NCBI RefSeq assembly: GCF_016757755.1
Contig: NZ_CP068437.1
Span: 930,001 to 994,000, forward strand
Source: Shewanella sp. KX20019
GTDB lineage: Bacteria; Pseudomonadota; Gammaproteobacteria; Enterobacterales; Shewanellaceae
Length of the DNA stretch: 64,000 bases
Direction: 5' to 3'
Positions 33,730-43,083 of this stretch are shown here, piece by piece (position 1 is the stretch's first letter; every line of letters starts with the position of its first letter). The position numbers and the translations under genes are program-made. The notes below the pieces were generated by a model, which was not told the DNA's origin, did not search any database, and saw only the letters and a program-made list of their open reading frames with translations.

Positions 33730-35928
33730 TTACATTTTCATTAGCTTTAAGGCCGCTTCAATAAGTTCATCACGTCCAGATTTTATGCTTGCAACTGTTG
33801 GGGAGACCTTTATATCTGGAACAATTCCTATTCTTTGAGTTTCGGAGCCATCTGGGTAATAGACGCCCAGCCCTGATATTCCTGTTTTGATGCCGCCCGG
33901 TAGATAAAATATAGATACATCTCCGTCAGCGCCAGCTGTAGTGCTGCCTATAACAGTTGCATTTCCGCCAGCCCTTAAAGCCATGGCGGTGAATTCGGCT
34001 TGGCTTAGGGTATTTTCATTGACAAGTATGACGACTTTGCCACGATAGTAGTTGTCGTTTCCTGCGGTGTTTACTGCAGGCATCAAATTAAACTCACCAG
34101 GGTTATTAAGATTCAGAGTTGAAAACATTACCCAAGGAGTGGCTTCTTTGGTAAAAAGTTCAGCCAATTGATAAGTTACAAATGTGTTGGGGTAATTTCT
34201 AAGATCAACGATTATGCCTTTGGTGTCCTGCATTTCTTGTTCAATCCTCTTTATATCGGATTTTTTAATACTGATTAGATTTACGTAACCGATATTGTTA
34301 TCCCATTTCTCTATACTAGGGACGCTGCTTTTAGCATTATAATAAGCCTTCATGTTGAGCTCTTTCCATGTATATAATGAAAGCAGTTTGGTCGACTCCT
34401 TGCCGTTTGAAACGTAGCTTATTTTTATTGATTTATTGTTAGATCGAAGTAGCTTCTTACTAATATCGAAAAGCTGTCTTGAATAATTGGAGGCTGGTGT
34501 ATAAGGTAGTTGCTGATTGACAACATCTGCAATCATTACATCTTCGATTTCAGTTATCTCATCGCCAATCCTAAGTCCTGTTTCTTGTTGTAAATCTGGA
34601 TTAAAAAATTCAGTCACAATTAACTTATTTTCAATGAAATTCACTGCTACTGGCGGGCGATACTGTCCTCTCCAGTTGTATAACGCATTATGACCACCTC
34701 TGATATTTGCGTGAGTATCTTGAACCTCAGCAATTAATTTCAATACTGCAATTTCATATTCAAGTTCATTGTTTGCATTAATAAATGAAGGAATGTGTTT
34801 TCTCATGACGCCGCGCCAATCATTATCAATTAGGTGCTTATTTGGGAAATAATAGTGGATTATATTCCAGTACCGGTAAACAGAGAGGAGTCTAAATCCA
34901 TCGTCAGGATAAGGGAGGTTGGCATAGCTTTTTTCATGATTAAAAATAGGGTTGCCGACTTCTTTGGCTACTTCTATATAATAGTGGGTTCCTTGGTGGC
35001 GATTTTCGTAAATGAACAGCAATTGCTGTTTGAGCTTTACCGATAGCTTGAGCGTATTCATCCATTCAAGATCTGGCTTTAGGAAAGCATCGCTTGCTGT
35101 GGGAGTACACTGTTGACATAGCTCTACGTTGCCTAGCCCTTCAATCCATTTAAATAGTGTAAGGTCTCGCTCGCTAGAGGTGACAACTTTTTGGTAGTTA
35201 GGTAAAAACCTCAAAAGTTCATAGTCCCAGTTGTAGTTACCCTTCGCTACTCCTGGGTGGTGGTACTTAATAAATCCCCAAACTTTACCTAATATTTCAA
35301 GGTTCTCTAACTCTTGGTTAGACTTAATTCCAACCTCGATATCTGAGCCATTATCAAACTCTCTATCTTTGTCTGCGCTTTTGAACGCTTTTAAGGGGGC
35401 TGCATCAATCGATATGCCATCTATTGATAAGTGTAAATTATCAACCCAAACTTTACCTGTTCCTGTTAAATAGGCTGAAACAGTTATCTCTTCAGCTTGT
35501 TGGGGCTTTAGATCCAAATTGATCTCATACTTTTTCCAATCTGTTGTACCGGTAATCTCTCGGCCTTGCATTGCATCAAAAGCTATTGATGGCGATACGC
35601 TCATAGCAAAGCCAGCATTACCATTTTTTACACCTTCAGTTTTGATGTAACCACTTAATACTATTTTTTCGCCTTGGTAACTTGCCGGCAGCCTAAGCTG
35701 CCAGTTTTGACTTCGTGGCTTGTCGGATAAGTTCTTTATGTATAGTGAGTAGCTGCCACTATTAAAGATCAATGTGTCAGTGCTAGAGCTACTTTTATCA
35801 ACGTTATAGGATTTCCATAAAGTGGGAGCATTATCCTTTTGCTGTTCAAAATCAAGATTAAAACTGTCGCAGTGGACATAGTCGCTAAGTAATAAGCTTG
35901 CAAATAGCATAGTGGAAACTAGTTTCAT
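33730..35928 (-). CDS. S41 family (tail-specific/C-terminal processing-like) peptidase
   Basis: This 732-residue exported protein starts with a signal peptide, MKLVSTMLFASLLLSDYVHC. An N-terminal beta-sandwich (about 20-165, GYIKTEGVKNGNAGF, WKKYEINLDLKPQQ) resembles a carbohydrate-binding module. A helical linker follows, then a PDZ-like region (LRIGDEITEIEDVMIADV) and the S41 catalytic domain: GIIVDLRNYPN, KVVILVNENTLSQAEFTAMAL (catalytic Ser) and VIGSTTAGADGDVSIFYLPGG. These are Ser-Lys proteases of the envelope; the substrate is unknown. The gene is AT-richer by eye than its neighbours and is flanked by repeats, hinting at acquisition. Confidence 0.85.
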   Translation of the reverse strand: MKLVSTMLFASLLLSDYVHCDSFNLDFEQQKDNAPTLWKSYNVDKSSSSTDTLIFNSGSYSLYIKNLSDKPRSQNWQLRLPASYQGEKIVLSGYIKTEGVKNGNAGFAMSVSPSIAFDAMQGREITGTTDWKKYEINLDLKPQQAEEITVSAYLTGTGKVWVDNLHLSIDGISIDAAPLKAFKSADKDREFDNGSDIEVGIKSNQELENLEILGKVWGFIKYHHPGVAKGNYNWDYELLRFLPNYQKVVTSSERDLTLFKWIEGLGNVELCQQCTPTASDAFLKPDLEWMNTLKLSVKLKQQLLFIYENRHQGTHYYIEVAKEVGNPIFNHEKSYANLPYPDDGFRLLSVYRYWNIIHYYFPNKHLIDNDWRGVMRKHIPSFINANNELEYEIAVLKLIAEVQDTHANIRGGHNALYNWRGQYRPPVAVNFIENKLIVTEFFNPDLQQETGLRIGDEITEIEDVMIADVVNQQLPYTPASNYSRQLFDISKKLLRSNNKSIKISYVSNGKESTKLLSLYTWKELNMKAYYNAKSSVPSIEKWDNNIGYVNLISIKKSDIKRIEQEMQDTKGIIVDLRNYPNTFVTYQLAELFTKEATPWVMFSTLNLNNPGEFNLMPAVNTAGNDNYYRGKVVILVNENTLSQAEFTAMALRAGGNATVIGSTTAGADGDVSIFYLPGGIKTGISGLGVYYPDGSETQRIGIVPDIKVSPTVASIKSGRDELIEAALKLMKM

Positions 35929-36109
35929 TTTTTATAAGATCCAAATCAAAAAGTTATTGTTATCAACATTGGAGTGTATTTGCTAGCAGTGCTGCAGCGA
36001 TATGAAATAATGTACAGTTGTGTTGATTTTCTTCGCTGGGAAACAATACATAGACACAGTTAATGACACTCTTTTGGATCTAGTTATGTTATTGACTATC
36101 AATGGCTGG

Positions 36110-36226
36110 CTAGGTTGGATGTTTCATGCCTTAGAGGCCGAGTTAACCGTAACGGGTAAGTTAGAAACAAGTTATCTTGTGTGTTGGGGAAAACATTTCA
36201 AAATGTGGGCTCAGGGTAAAATTTAA
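36110..36226 (+). pseudogene. Truncated paralogue of the 31705-32055 gene
   Basis: The frame HALEAELTVTGKLETSYLVC followed by WGKHFK matches HALIADIMVDEKQESSYLVR, WHKHFI of the 116-residue protein at 31705, in the same order and without gaps. The remainder of that protein is missing on both sides, and the frame stops soon after. The piece lies just upstream of repeat C3. It looks like a decayed partial duplicate. Confidence 0.65.
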
Positions 36227-36257
36227 TAATTAATAACTCTGGTGCTAGACGATTGTG

Positions 36258-36366
36258 CTTTTCTAACCAAGTGAAGATGCGGCAATAACCGACCATGACA
36301 AGGATGTCATGGTCGAGCTTCCACGGATATTCTATCCAACACTTACCGCAGGCATTGGAACCAATG
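36258..36366 (+). repeat. Dispersed repeat family C, copy 3 (short form)
   Basis: This copy starts TTTTCTAACCAAGTGAAGAT and GCGGC. It contains a perfect hairpin, CGACCATGACA/TGTCATGGTCG (36290-36315), and ends CCGCAGGCATTGGAACCA. The same hairpin position in C4 has a different sequence with pairing kept. It lies in the 36227-36761 gap together with B4; the remainder shows only a small CTATCTAGTAGATAG palindrome near 36385. Confidence 0.75.
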
Positions 36367-36587
36367 CTGCAGGAAGTTACCTTCTATCTAGTAGATAGAG
36401 CTTGATACCGTTTTTTGTTGAGCGCAGCGCAGCATTTATCTTGGTCGTATGGTCGCAGCTATCAACAGTTAGAAGGTGTTAACAGTGCAAACTCCCTGCA
36501 TTAGGCTTATTGATGAAATTTTTAAAATTAGATAAACCTCCCACCAGTGAGCATCAGAATTTACATTTAAGTCGCCAAATTTGCAGA

Positions 36588-36732
36588 CAGCAATCTCCCC
36601 CGTTGGAAATTTCGCTTTTTAAATTTCGCCGGGGCGCTGAGGGTTTGTTAAGGGGGACAAGCGCTTTACCCCTTGGCTCTGGTGTGGGCGAAGCACCACG
36701 ACTTTAGTTGTTAGACGAAGTCTAACTGTTAA
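36588..36732 (-). repeat. Dispersed repeat family B, copy 4 (inverted)
   Basis: Read on the minus strand it gives GTTAGACTTCGTCTAACAAC, AAAGTCGTGGTGCTTCGCCC, CCAAGGGGTAAAGCGCTTGT, CTCAGCGCCCCGGCGAAATT and GGGGGAGATTG, the same order as B1-B3. The tail GGCGAAATTT plus GAAATTTCCAAC is especially close to B1. Orientation is opposite to the other three copies. Confidence 0.85.
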
Positions 36733-36761
36733 TCTTCAAAGGCCATAAGGCCTCATTCCCA

Positions 36762-37268
36762 CTAAGCTGTGGGATTAAACCCCATTAACACCAGCTCATC
36801 GCCATCCCTCTGATACTTCAAAAACAACTGCGCAATATCATTCGGCGCTGATGACACAGCGCAAAACCCATGTTGCGCATAAAAGCTCTCCAAATGCGCC
36901 AAGGCAAAAATATAAGTTTTTCCATCTGAAATTACTGATGCCAACTCTCGCATTAAGCGGTGCCCAACACCTTGGCCACGAAAATTTGGATGCACCAACA
37001 TCCCAGTTAAAATGGATAACTGGCCAATAGGCCGGATACGGGCACTGGCAACTATCTCAAAGGCAATAGGTTTAGAATGAGTTATATCAGAGGAAGTTAT
37101 TTCAACGCTATTAGCCGAAGCTGAATCGGCTCGAGTCAACACGCAGACTAACTCTTTCTGCAACAAGCGTGCATAAGGCATATATTGACGGTAGAACTGC
37201 TTTACCTCAATACGATCATCAGTCGCCAACCAAGTTAATTGCACTTTTGTATTAATTGCTGCTGTCAT
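36762..37268 (-). CDS. GNAT family N-acetyltransferase
   Basis: The product is 168 residues from the ATG (a TTG two codons upstream is also open). It has the GNAT core IGQLSILTGMLVHPNFRGQGVGHRLMRELASVI, with RGQGVGHRLM as the acetyl-CoA loop, and FALAHLESFYAQHGFCAVSSAPNDIAQLF. It resembles small acetyltransferases of unknown substrate. It lies between repeats B4 and C4. Confidence 0.85.
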   Translation of the reverse strand: MTAAINTKVQLTWLATDDRIEVKQFYRQYMPYARLLQKELVCVLTRADSASANSVEITSSDITHSKPIAFEIVASARIRPIGQLSILTGMLVHPNFRGQGVGHRLMRELASVISDGKTYIFALAHLESFYAQHGFCAVSSAPNDIAQLFLKYQRDGDELVLMGFNPTA

Positions 37269-37393
37269 AAACAAAAAGGTTGTGAGTCAATTTATGAAAG
37301 TTAAATTGTCGCACTAAAGCAGACTTCATACTACCTATGGCATACAGGCATAGCTAACTCTTGTTCATTAATTACTTTGGTGCCTGAGGTAGT

Positions 37394-37525
37394 GTTTTCT
37401 AATTTAGCGTAGATACGGCTGTGACCGTCCATGACATGGACGTCATGGCCGAGCCTCCAGGGATGGACTTGCAGCGTGTCACTGAAGTATCTACGCATAC
37501 GCCGACCGCAGGTCATCGGAACCAC
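37394..37525 (+). repeat. Dispersed repeat family C, copy 4
   Basis: This copy starts GTTTTCTAATTTAGCGTAGA and TACGGCTG, has the hairpin CCATGAC/GTCATGG (37429-37448), then CGAGCCTCCAGGGATGGA, and ends CATACGCCGACCGCAGGTCA, TCGGAACCAC. Its two ends match C2. It lies in the 37269-37713 gap, which holds only this repeat and the metK terminator. Confidence 0.8.
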
Positions 37526-37658
37526 TATTGATAAAAAGAGCACTTGGTTTCATATACCTAGTCAAGCTAGAAATCGTGCATTTCTTAATGCTTGCAGCAG
37601 ATACAACGAAGATTTTTTACCCTCCATGGTAAATCTTCAGAAATGTTCCAGGCATAAA

Positions 37659-37680
37659 AAAACCGCCCTTAGGCGGTTTT
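37659..37680 (-). terminator. Rho-independent terminator of metK
   Basis: On the minus strand AAAACCGCC and GGGCGGTTTTTTT form a stem with a small loop and a T run, 34 bp after the metK stop codon. The plus-strand reading also gives a short T run, so some bidirectional activity is possible. Confidence 0.85.
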
Positions 37681-37713
37681 AATTGCGAGCTTTGCCGATT
37701 TAATCGGTAAAGC

Positions 37714-38868
37714 TTAAAGACCTGCGTCAGCGCGTAGTGCTTCTGCTTTGTCAGTTGCTTCCCAAGGAAACTCTTCACGACCAAAGTGACCATATGCAGC
37801 TGTCGCTTGGTAGATTGGACGAGCTAGGTTTAACATCTCTGTTAGACCGTATGGACGTAGGTCGAAGTGACGACGAACTAGGTCAATCAATAACTCTTCA
37901 GCTACTTTAGCAGTGCCAAATGTTTCGATGCTGATAGATGTTGGCTCTGCAACACCAATGGCGTAAGACACTTGAATCTCACAACGTTCAGCAAGACCCG
38001 CTGCAACAATGTTCTTTGCAACGTAACGGGCAGCGTATGCCGCACTACGGTCAACTTTTGATGGGTCTTTACCAGAGAAAGCACCACCACCATGACGCGC
38101 CATGCCGCCGTAGGTATCTACGATGATCTTACGACCGGTTAGACCACAATCACCTACTGGACCACCGATAACAAAACGGCCTGTTGGATTGATGAAGTAC
38201 TTAGTGTCTTTAGATAACCACTTAGCCGGCAATACAGGCTTGATGATGGTTTCCATAACACCTTCGATCAGGTCCGCTTGGCTTACGCTGTCGCAATGCT
38301 GGGTCGAAAGTACAACTGCGTCGATACCATGGATGCTGCCGTCTTTGTTATAGGCAAAAGTCACTTGGCTTTTTGCATCAGGACGCAACCAAGGAAGTGT
38401 CTTGTCTTTACGAACTTCAGACTGACGCTTCACTAACTTGTGTGAATACGTAATCGGTGCAGGCATAAGTACATCGGTTTCGTTGTTGGCATAACCAAAC
38501 ATTAGGCCTTGGTCACCAGCACCTTGCTCTTTAGGGTCTGCACGGTCAACACCTTGGTTGATGTCTGGAGATTGTTTACCAATGACATTTAAGATAGCGC
38601 AAGAATCAGCGTCAAAGCCCATATCAGAATGGGTGTAACCAATGTCGCGTACAGTCTTACGGGTGATCTCTTCGATATCAACCCAAGCTGAAGTAGTTAC
38701 TTCACCGCCAACCATAACCATGCCAGTTTTGACATAAGTTTCGCATGCTACGCGTGCTTTTGGATCTTGCTCCAAAATTGCGTCTAATACCGCATCAGAA
38801 ATCTGATCGGCGATTTTATCTGGATGACCTTCTGAGACAGACTCAGAGGTGAACAAGTGCTTTGCCAT
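37714..38868 (-). CDS. metK: S-adenosylmethionine synthetase
   Basis: This 384-residue protein, full family length, has [21 protein letters not shown] (ATP site), the loop [19 protein letters not shown] (about 113-131), [40 protein letters not shown] (about 238-263), [22 protein letters not shown] and [11 protein letters not shown] at the end. It makes S-adenosylmethionine from methionine and ATP in the cytosol. Upstream met-box-like sequences suggest MetJ control. It is monocistronic and divergent from tkt. Confidence 0.97.
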   Translation of the reverse strand: MAKHLFTSESVSEGHPDKIADQISDAVLDAILEQDPKARVACETYVKTGMVMVGGEVTTSAWVDIEEITRKTVRDIGYTHSDMGFDADSCAILNVIGKQSPDINQGVDRADPKEQGAGDQGLMFGYANNETDVLMPAPITYSHKLVKRQSEVRKDKTLPWLRPDAKSQVTFAYNKDGSIHGIDAVVLSTQHCDSVSQADLIEGVMETIIKPVLPAKWLSKDTKYFINPTGRFVIGGPVGDCGLTGRKIIVDTYGGMARHGGGAFSGKDPSKVDRSAAYAARYVAKNIVAAGLAERCEIQVSYAIGVAEPTSISIETFGTAKVAEELLIDLVRRHFDLRPYGLTEMLNLARPIYQATAAYGHFGREEFPWEATDKAEALRADAGL

Positions 38869-38904
38869 GATGGGGAATCTCGTCTTTATACAATTTGAAT
38901 GTGT

Positions 38905-38928
38905 AGAAGTATCTACATCTAGACGGCT
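38905..38928 (-). promoter_or_regulatory. MetJ operator (three tandem met-box-like octamers) upstream of metK
   Basis: AGAAGTAT, CTACATCT and AGACGGCT are contiguous 8-bp units matching the met box AGACGTCT at 6, 5 and 7 of 8 positions. They lie 37-60 bases before the metK ATG, where MetJ dimers with S-adenosylmethionine as corepressor would bind in tandem. Confidence 0.65.
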
Positions 38929-39387
38929 ATCTTAGTTGAAAACAGAAAAGAAGACACCCCTTTCACTTAATTTTGTGCAGTGATCCACGCTATTAAATCC
39001 TTATAAATATCATGGGTAATCATCCGGTTTCTATATAAGCGACTGTTATTGAAGTTTTTTATTGGTTGGTGTCGATATTTATTCCAATAAAAAAATGATC
39101 AATGCTGAGCTTGTATTGCTTGGCCAAGAGAGGAATATTTTATTTTACTTAAGATTTAATGGGCTAAAGCGCGGTTAAGGTGTTGTTAAATATAGTTAGG
39201 CTACCTGCTGAATCAGCTAATAAGTGCCGATATTTTTCAATCAGGGCGAATTAAATTTGCGTCCTACAGCCTAGTAGGCGAAAATATGGCTCCAAATTTT
39301 GCTGTAGTGCAGGGTAAAGCAGATACCAAAGTTGCTGCCTTGCGCTAGATCTAAGCCTCAATACCTCAACACGACGCAGGAGAGAGC
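38929..39387. other. metK/tkt divergent intergenic region
   Basis: AT-rich spacer of about 460 bp without a convincing gene. A short hairpin CCTAC...GTAGG occurs near 39261-39276, about 115 bp before tkt, and might belong to the tkt leader. No known riboswitch was recognised. Confidence 0.4.
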
Positions 39388-41379
39388 ATGTCATCTCGTA
39401 AAGAACTCGCTAACGCAATCCGTGCATTAACCATGGATGCCGTTCAAAAAGCCAATTCTGGTCACCCAGGTGCACCAATGGGGATGGCTGACATCGCTGA
39501 AGTGCTATGGAATGATTTCCTTAAGCACAACCCAAACAACCCAGAGTGGGTTGATCGTGACCGTTTTATCTTGTCAAACGGCCATGGTTCTATGCTTATT
39601 TATTCTTTACTGCACCTAACAGGTTACGCATTACCTATTGAAGAGTTGAAGAACTTCCGTCAGCTTCACTCTAAAACACCGGGTCACCCAGAATATGGTT
39701 ACACCCCAGGTGTTGAAACAACAACAGGCCCACTAGGCGCTGGTATTAGTAACGCTGTGGGTATGGCTATTGCTGAAAAGACCTTGGCTGCGCAGTTCAA
39801 CCAGCCTGGTCACGACATTGTTGATCACTTCACCTATTGCTTCTTAGGCGATGGCTGCTTGATGGAAGGTATCTCTCATGAAGCCTGTTCTTTAGCGGGT
39901 ACTTTGGGTCTTGGTAAGCTAGTCGCTTTCTGGGATGACAACGGTATCTCTATTGATGGCCATGTTGAAGGCTGGTTTACTGATGATACGCCTAAGCGTT
40001 TCGAATCTTACGGCTGGCATGTGATTGCTAACGTAGATGGTCATGACAGCGATGCTATCCGCGCGGCAATCGAAGCAGCTAAGTCTGTTACTGATAAGCC
40101 GACAATGATCTGTTGTAAAACGACTATCGGTTTTGGCTCGCCAAACAAATCTGGTAGCCATGACTGCCACGGCGCACCACTAGGTGATGCTGAAATTGCA
40201 GCTGCTCGTGAATTCCTTGGTTGGGATCACGGCGCATTTGAAATCCCAGAAACCGTCTATGAAGGTTGGGATGCTAAAGATTCTGGCGCTTCAAACGAAG
40301 CAAGCTGGAACGAAAAGTTCGCGGCTTACACGGCTGCTTTCCCAGAACTTGCTGCTGAGTATAAGCGTCGTGTTATCACTGGCGAATTGCCTGCTGAATT
40401 TGAAGAGAAGGCCAATGCCTTTATTCAAGAATGCCAAGATAAAGCTGAAGGTATTGCTAGCCGTAAAGCGTCACAAAATGCGATTGGTACTTTCGGTGCA
40501 ATGCTACCTGAAATGCTTGGTGGCTCTGCTGACCTTGCAGGCTCCAACCTAACATTATGGTCAGGTTCTAAGGGTATTCAAGACGATGCTGCCGGTAACT
40601 ACATCTACTATGGTGTACGTGAATTCGGCATGAGCGGCATTATGAATGGTGCATCTCTACATGGTGGTTTCATCAACTACGGCGCAACGTTCATGATGTT
40701 TATGGAGTATGCGCGTAATGCAGTACGTATGTCTGCGTTGATGGGTATTCAAAACATCTTCGTTTATACCCATGACTCTATTGGTCAAGGTGAAGATGGT
40801 CCAACTCACCAGCCAGTTGAGCAACTTGCTAACTTGCGTATGACACCAAACATGACGGTATGGCGTCCATGTGATGCAGCTGAAACTGCAGTATCTTGGA
40901 AGAATGCGATTGAACGTCGTGATGCTCCTACTTCGCTAATCTTTAGTCGTCAGGGCCTTAAGGCGCAAGCACGTAGCGCTGAGCAATTGGCTGATGTAGC
41001 TAAAGGCGGTTATGTACTGAGTGATTGCGCGGGTACGCCTGACTTAATCCTTATCGCTACCGGTTCTGAGGTGCAACTAGCGATGGATTCTGCAGCTGCT
41101 CTTACAGAACAAGGTCAGAAAGTACGAGTTGTTTCTATGCCTTCGACTAACGAGTTCGATAAGCAAGATGCTGCTTATAAAGAGTCTGTACTGCCAAGCA
41201 GTGTGACTAAGCGAGTGGCGATTGAAGCGGCACACGTTGATTTCTGGCACAAGTATGTTGGTTTCAACGGCGCTATTGTTGGCATGAGTACTTTTGGTGA
41301 GTCTGCACCAGGTGCTGATTTGTTGAAGCACTTCGGCTTTACGGTAGACAATGTTATAGCAACCGTTAACGGTCTATAA
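39388..41379 (+). CDS. tkt: Transketolase
   Basis: This 663-residue thiamine-diphosphate enzyme starts at an ATG with CAGGAGAG upstream. Motifs in order are [47 protein letters not shown], the ThDP motif [20 protein letters not shown] (about 152-171) ending in [26 protein letters not shown] with the catalytic Glu, and [27 protein letters not shown]. It moves two-carbon units in the pentose phosphate pathway and makes erythrose-4-phosphate, the substrate of Epd encoded next. Confidence 0.96.
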   Translation: MSSRKELANAIRALTMDAVQKANSGHPGAPMGMADIAEVLWNDFLKHNPNNPEWVDRDRFILSNGHGSMLIYSLLHLTGYALPIEELKNFRQLHSKTPGHPEYGYTPGVETTTGPLGAGISNAVGMAIAEKTLAAQFNQPGHDIVDHFTYCFLGDGCLMEGISHEACSLAGTLGLGKLVAFWDDNGISIDGHVEGWFTDDTPKRFESYGWHVIANVDGHDSDAIRAAIEAAKSVTDKPTMICCKTTIGFGSPNKSGSHDCHGAPLGDAEIAAAREFLGWDHGAFEIPETVYEGWDAKDSGASNEASWNEKFAAYTAAFPELAAEYKRRVITGELPAEFEEKANAFIQECQDKAEGIASRKASQNAIGTFGAMLPEMLGGSADLAGSNLTLWSGSKGIQDDAAGNYIYYGVREFGMSGIMNGASLHGGFINYGATFMMFMEYARNAVRMSALMGIQNIFVYTHDSIGQGEDGPTHQPVEQLANLRMTPNMTVWRPCDAAETAVSWKNAIERRDAPTSLIFSRQGLKAQARSAEQLADVAKGGYVLSDCAGTPDLILIATGSEVQLAMDSAAALTEQGQKVRVVSMPSTNEFDKQDAAYKESVLPSSVTKRVAIEAAHVDFWHKYVGFNGAIVGMSTFGESAPGADLLKHFGFTVDNVIATVNGL

Positions 41380-41453
41380 TCGTCAGTGATAAAGCTGACG
41401 GCGCATTGGCAAGCTAAAGTTTGTCGATTGCGCCGATAGACTGCTCTATGATC

Positions 41454-41483
41454 CAACGGCCTACCAATCGCGGTAGGCCGTTG
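41454..41483 (+). terminator. Terminator-like hairpin after tkt
   Basis: CAACGGCCTACC and GGTAGGCCGTTG form a perfect 12-bp stem with a six-base loop, followed by TTGTATC. The T run is interrupted, so it may be partial. It lies 40 bp before epd. Confidence 0.7.
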
Positions 41484-41523
41484 TTGTATCAATAAATCGA
41501 TGAGTATAAAGGTAAATTAGTTA

Positions 41524-42546
41524 ATGATAAGAGTCGCTATCAATGGTTATGGCCGTATTGGTCGTTCAATTCTTCGTGCGGTTTATGAGTCTGAAAAACG
41601 CGATCGAATTCAAATCGTGGCGATTAATGAGTTGGCAAAACCTGAAGCGATGCTGCATTTAACCCAATATGACACCACCCATGGACGTTTTCACACCCAG
41701 GTTAAATTAGAAGATCAGCATATGGTCATTGGTGACGATGCCATTAAGCTACTGCATGAAGCGAACCCTGAAAACTTGCCATGGCAAGAGATGGGCATTG
41801 ATATTGTATTTGAAGCTACTGGGGTGATTAACGACAGGCAAGCTTGCGAGGCGCATATAAAAGCGGGTGCCAAACAAGTTCTTATTAGTAATCCGTCATC
41901 AAGTGATGTTGATGCCACAATCGTCTATGGCGTTAACCATGAACTGTTGAAAGCTGAACATACCATCGTCTCGAATGCCTCCTGCACCACTAATTGTATT
42001 GTGCCAGTGATCGATGTACTCGATGAATATTTTGGAGTCAAAAGTGGTGCCATTACCACGATTCATTCGGCGATGAATGACCAGCAAGTGATCGATGCCT
42101 ACCATGATGATTTGCGTCGAACCCGCGCCGCAGGGCAATCAATTATTCCGGTGGATACTAAACTTGCCCGTGGTATTGAACGCATCCTACCGCATATGAA
42201 AGACAAGTTTGAAGCTATCTCAGTACGTGTTCCTACCATTAATGTTACCGCTATCGACCTTTCCGTTACGCTCAATAAGCGCGTCGATATCGAACACGTA
42301 AATAAGGTGCTAAAACAGGCATCTGAAGGTTCATTCTCTGGGGTTGTTGGCTATACTAACGAACCATTAGTGTCATGTGATTTTAACCATGACCCACGCT
42401 CAAGTATTGTCGATGGTACACAAACTCGAGTAAGTGATGGCCATCTAGTTAAGTTATTACTTTGGTGTGATAACGAGTGGGGCTTTGCTAATCGCATGCT
42501 CGATACCAGTTTAGAGATGATTAAGGCGAAAAGAAGGTTTAAATAG
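41524..42546 (+). CDS. epd: D-erythrose-4-phosphate dehydrogenase
   Basis: This 340-residue GAPDH-family enzyme has the NAD motif [18 protein letters not shown] and the catalytic [17 protein letters not shown] (Cys at about 155). It is assigned Epd rather than GapA because of [24 protein letters not shown], the long [23 protein letters not shown] (GapA has a different S-loop), and its place before pgk. Epd oxidises erythrose-4-phosphate to 4-phosphoerythronate on the pyridoxal-phosphate pathway. The [14 protein letters not shown] end is normal. Confidence 0.93.
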   Translation: MIRVAINGYGRIGRSILRAVYESEKRDRIQIVAINELAKPEAMLHLTQYDTTHGRFHTQVKLEDQHMVIGDDAIKLLHEANPENLPWQEMGIDIVFEATGVINDRQACEAHIKAGAKQVLISNPSSSDVDATIVYGVNHELLKAEHTIVSNASCTTNCIVPVIDVLDEYFGVKSGAITTIHSAMNDQQVIDAYHDDLRRTRAAGQSIIPVDTKLARGIERILPHMKDKFEAISVRVPTINVTAIDLSVTLNKRVDIEHVNKVLKQASEGSFSGVVGYTNEPLVSCDFNHDPRSSIVDGTQTRVSDGHLVKLLLWCDNEWGFANRMLDTSLEMIKAKRRFK

Positions 42547-42930
42547 AAGGACCTAGGTCCTAGGGAAAGCAGGTTCTAGAGACTAAGACGATAAAACCGG
42601 AAAGCAAAAGTAGAAGAGCGTAAGAAAGGTTACTGGTGGCGTTGTTTTGCTTTTGTTTTTATAGAAGGCGGAAGCCGTCCTGGAAGTGAGCTTGCGAACG
42701 GCCTAAAACCTAGGGCCTTCTTCTAAAGTAGGTCGGCATTTATGCCGTCATCAATGATGGGCTAAAGCCGAACCTAGATTAAAAAACATAATACGGGCTG
42801 TTGATTGTATAACAGGGCGAAGCCCGCTCTAGCCGCGAAGCGTCCTCGCAGCGAGTTTACGAGTGCTCTAGCTTCTAGGATTCAAGCAGGTTCTAGGAAA
42901 GGCTAAGACGGAAGAGCAAAACATTATAAA
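42547..42930. repeat. Degenerate short-motif repeat block D2
   Basis: The epd-pgk gap (537 bp) lacks a gene. It begins with a 12-bp palindrome, GGACCTAGGTCC (42549-42560), then GCAGGTTCTAGAGACTAAGA. Around 42880-42920 it repeats GCAGGTTCTAGGAAAGGC and TAAGACGGAAGAGC. The motifs resemble D1 at 18690-18880. In between are GCGAACGGCCTAAAACCTAG and GCGAAGCGTCCTCGCAGCGA, which also have local inverted symmetry. Confidence 0.6.
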
Positions 42931-43031
42931 GAGCTGGCAGGCGGTGTTTACTGCCTGCTAATACTCAAGCCTAGACAATGGGTGTCGTGTCCTCAGAGTC
43001 GAGTGGAACAGTTTCATTTTTACTTTAATTT

Positions 43032-43063
43032 TTTAACTTTAACTTTAACTTTAACTTTAACTT
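43032..43063. repeat. Hexanucleotide microsatellite (CTTTAA) upstream of pgk
   Basis: About five CTTTAA units lie about 20 bases before the pgk ATG, directly before the TAAGGAAG ribosome site. Copy-number change would alter the pgk leader but not the ribosome-site spacing. Confidence 0.9.
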
Positions 43064-43083
43064 AAATCGTAAGGAAGCATGAA

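Noticed and set aside
33522..33764. 80-codon frame between the membrane-protein and S41 genes
   Set aside because: It starts inside repeat B3 and overlaps the end of the S41 gene; the frame is not conserved in other B copies.
36510..36707. 65-codon frame (plus strand)
   Set aside because: It is contained largely in inverted repeat B4 and lacks a ribosome site.
37331..37543. 70-codon frame (minus strand)
   Set aside because: It is contained in repeat C4 and has no protein-like conservation.
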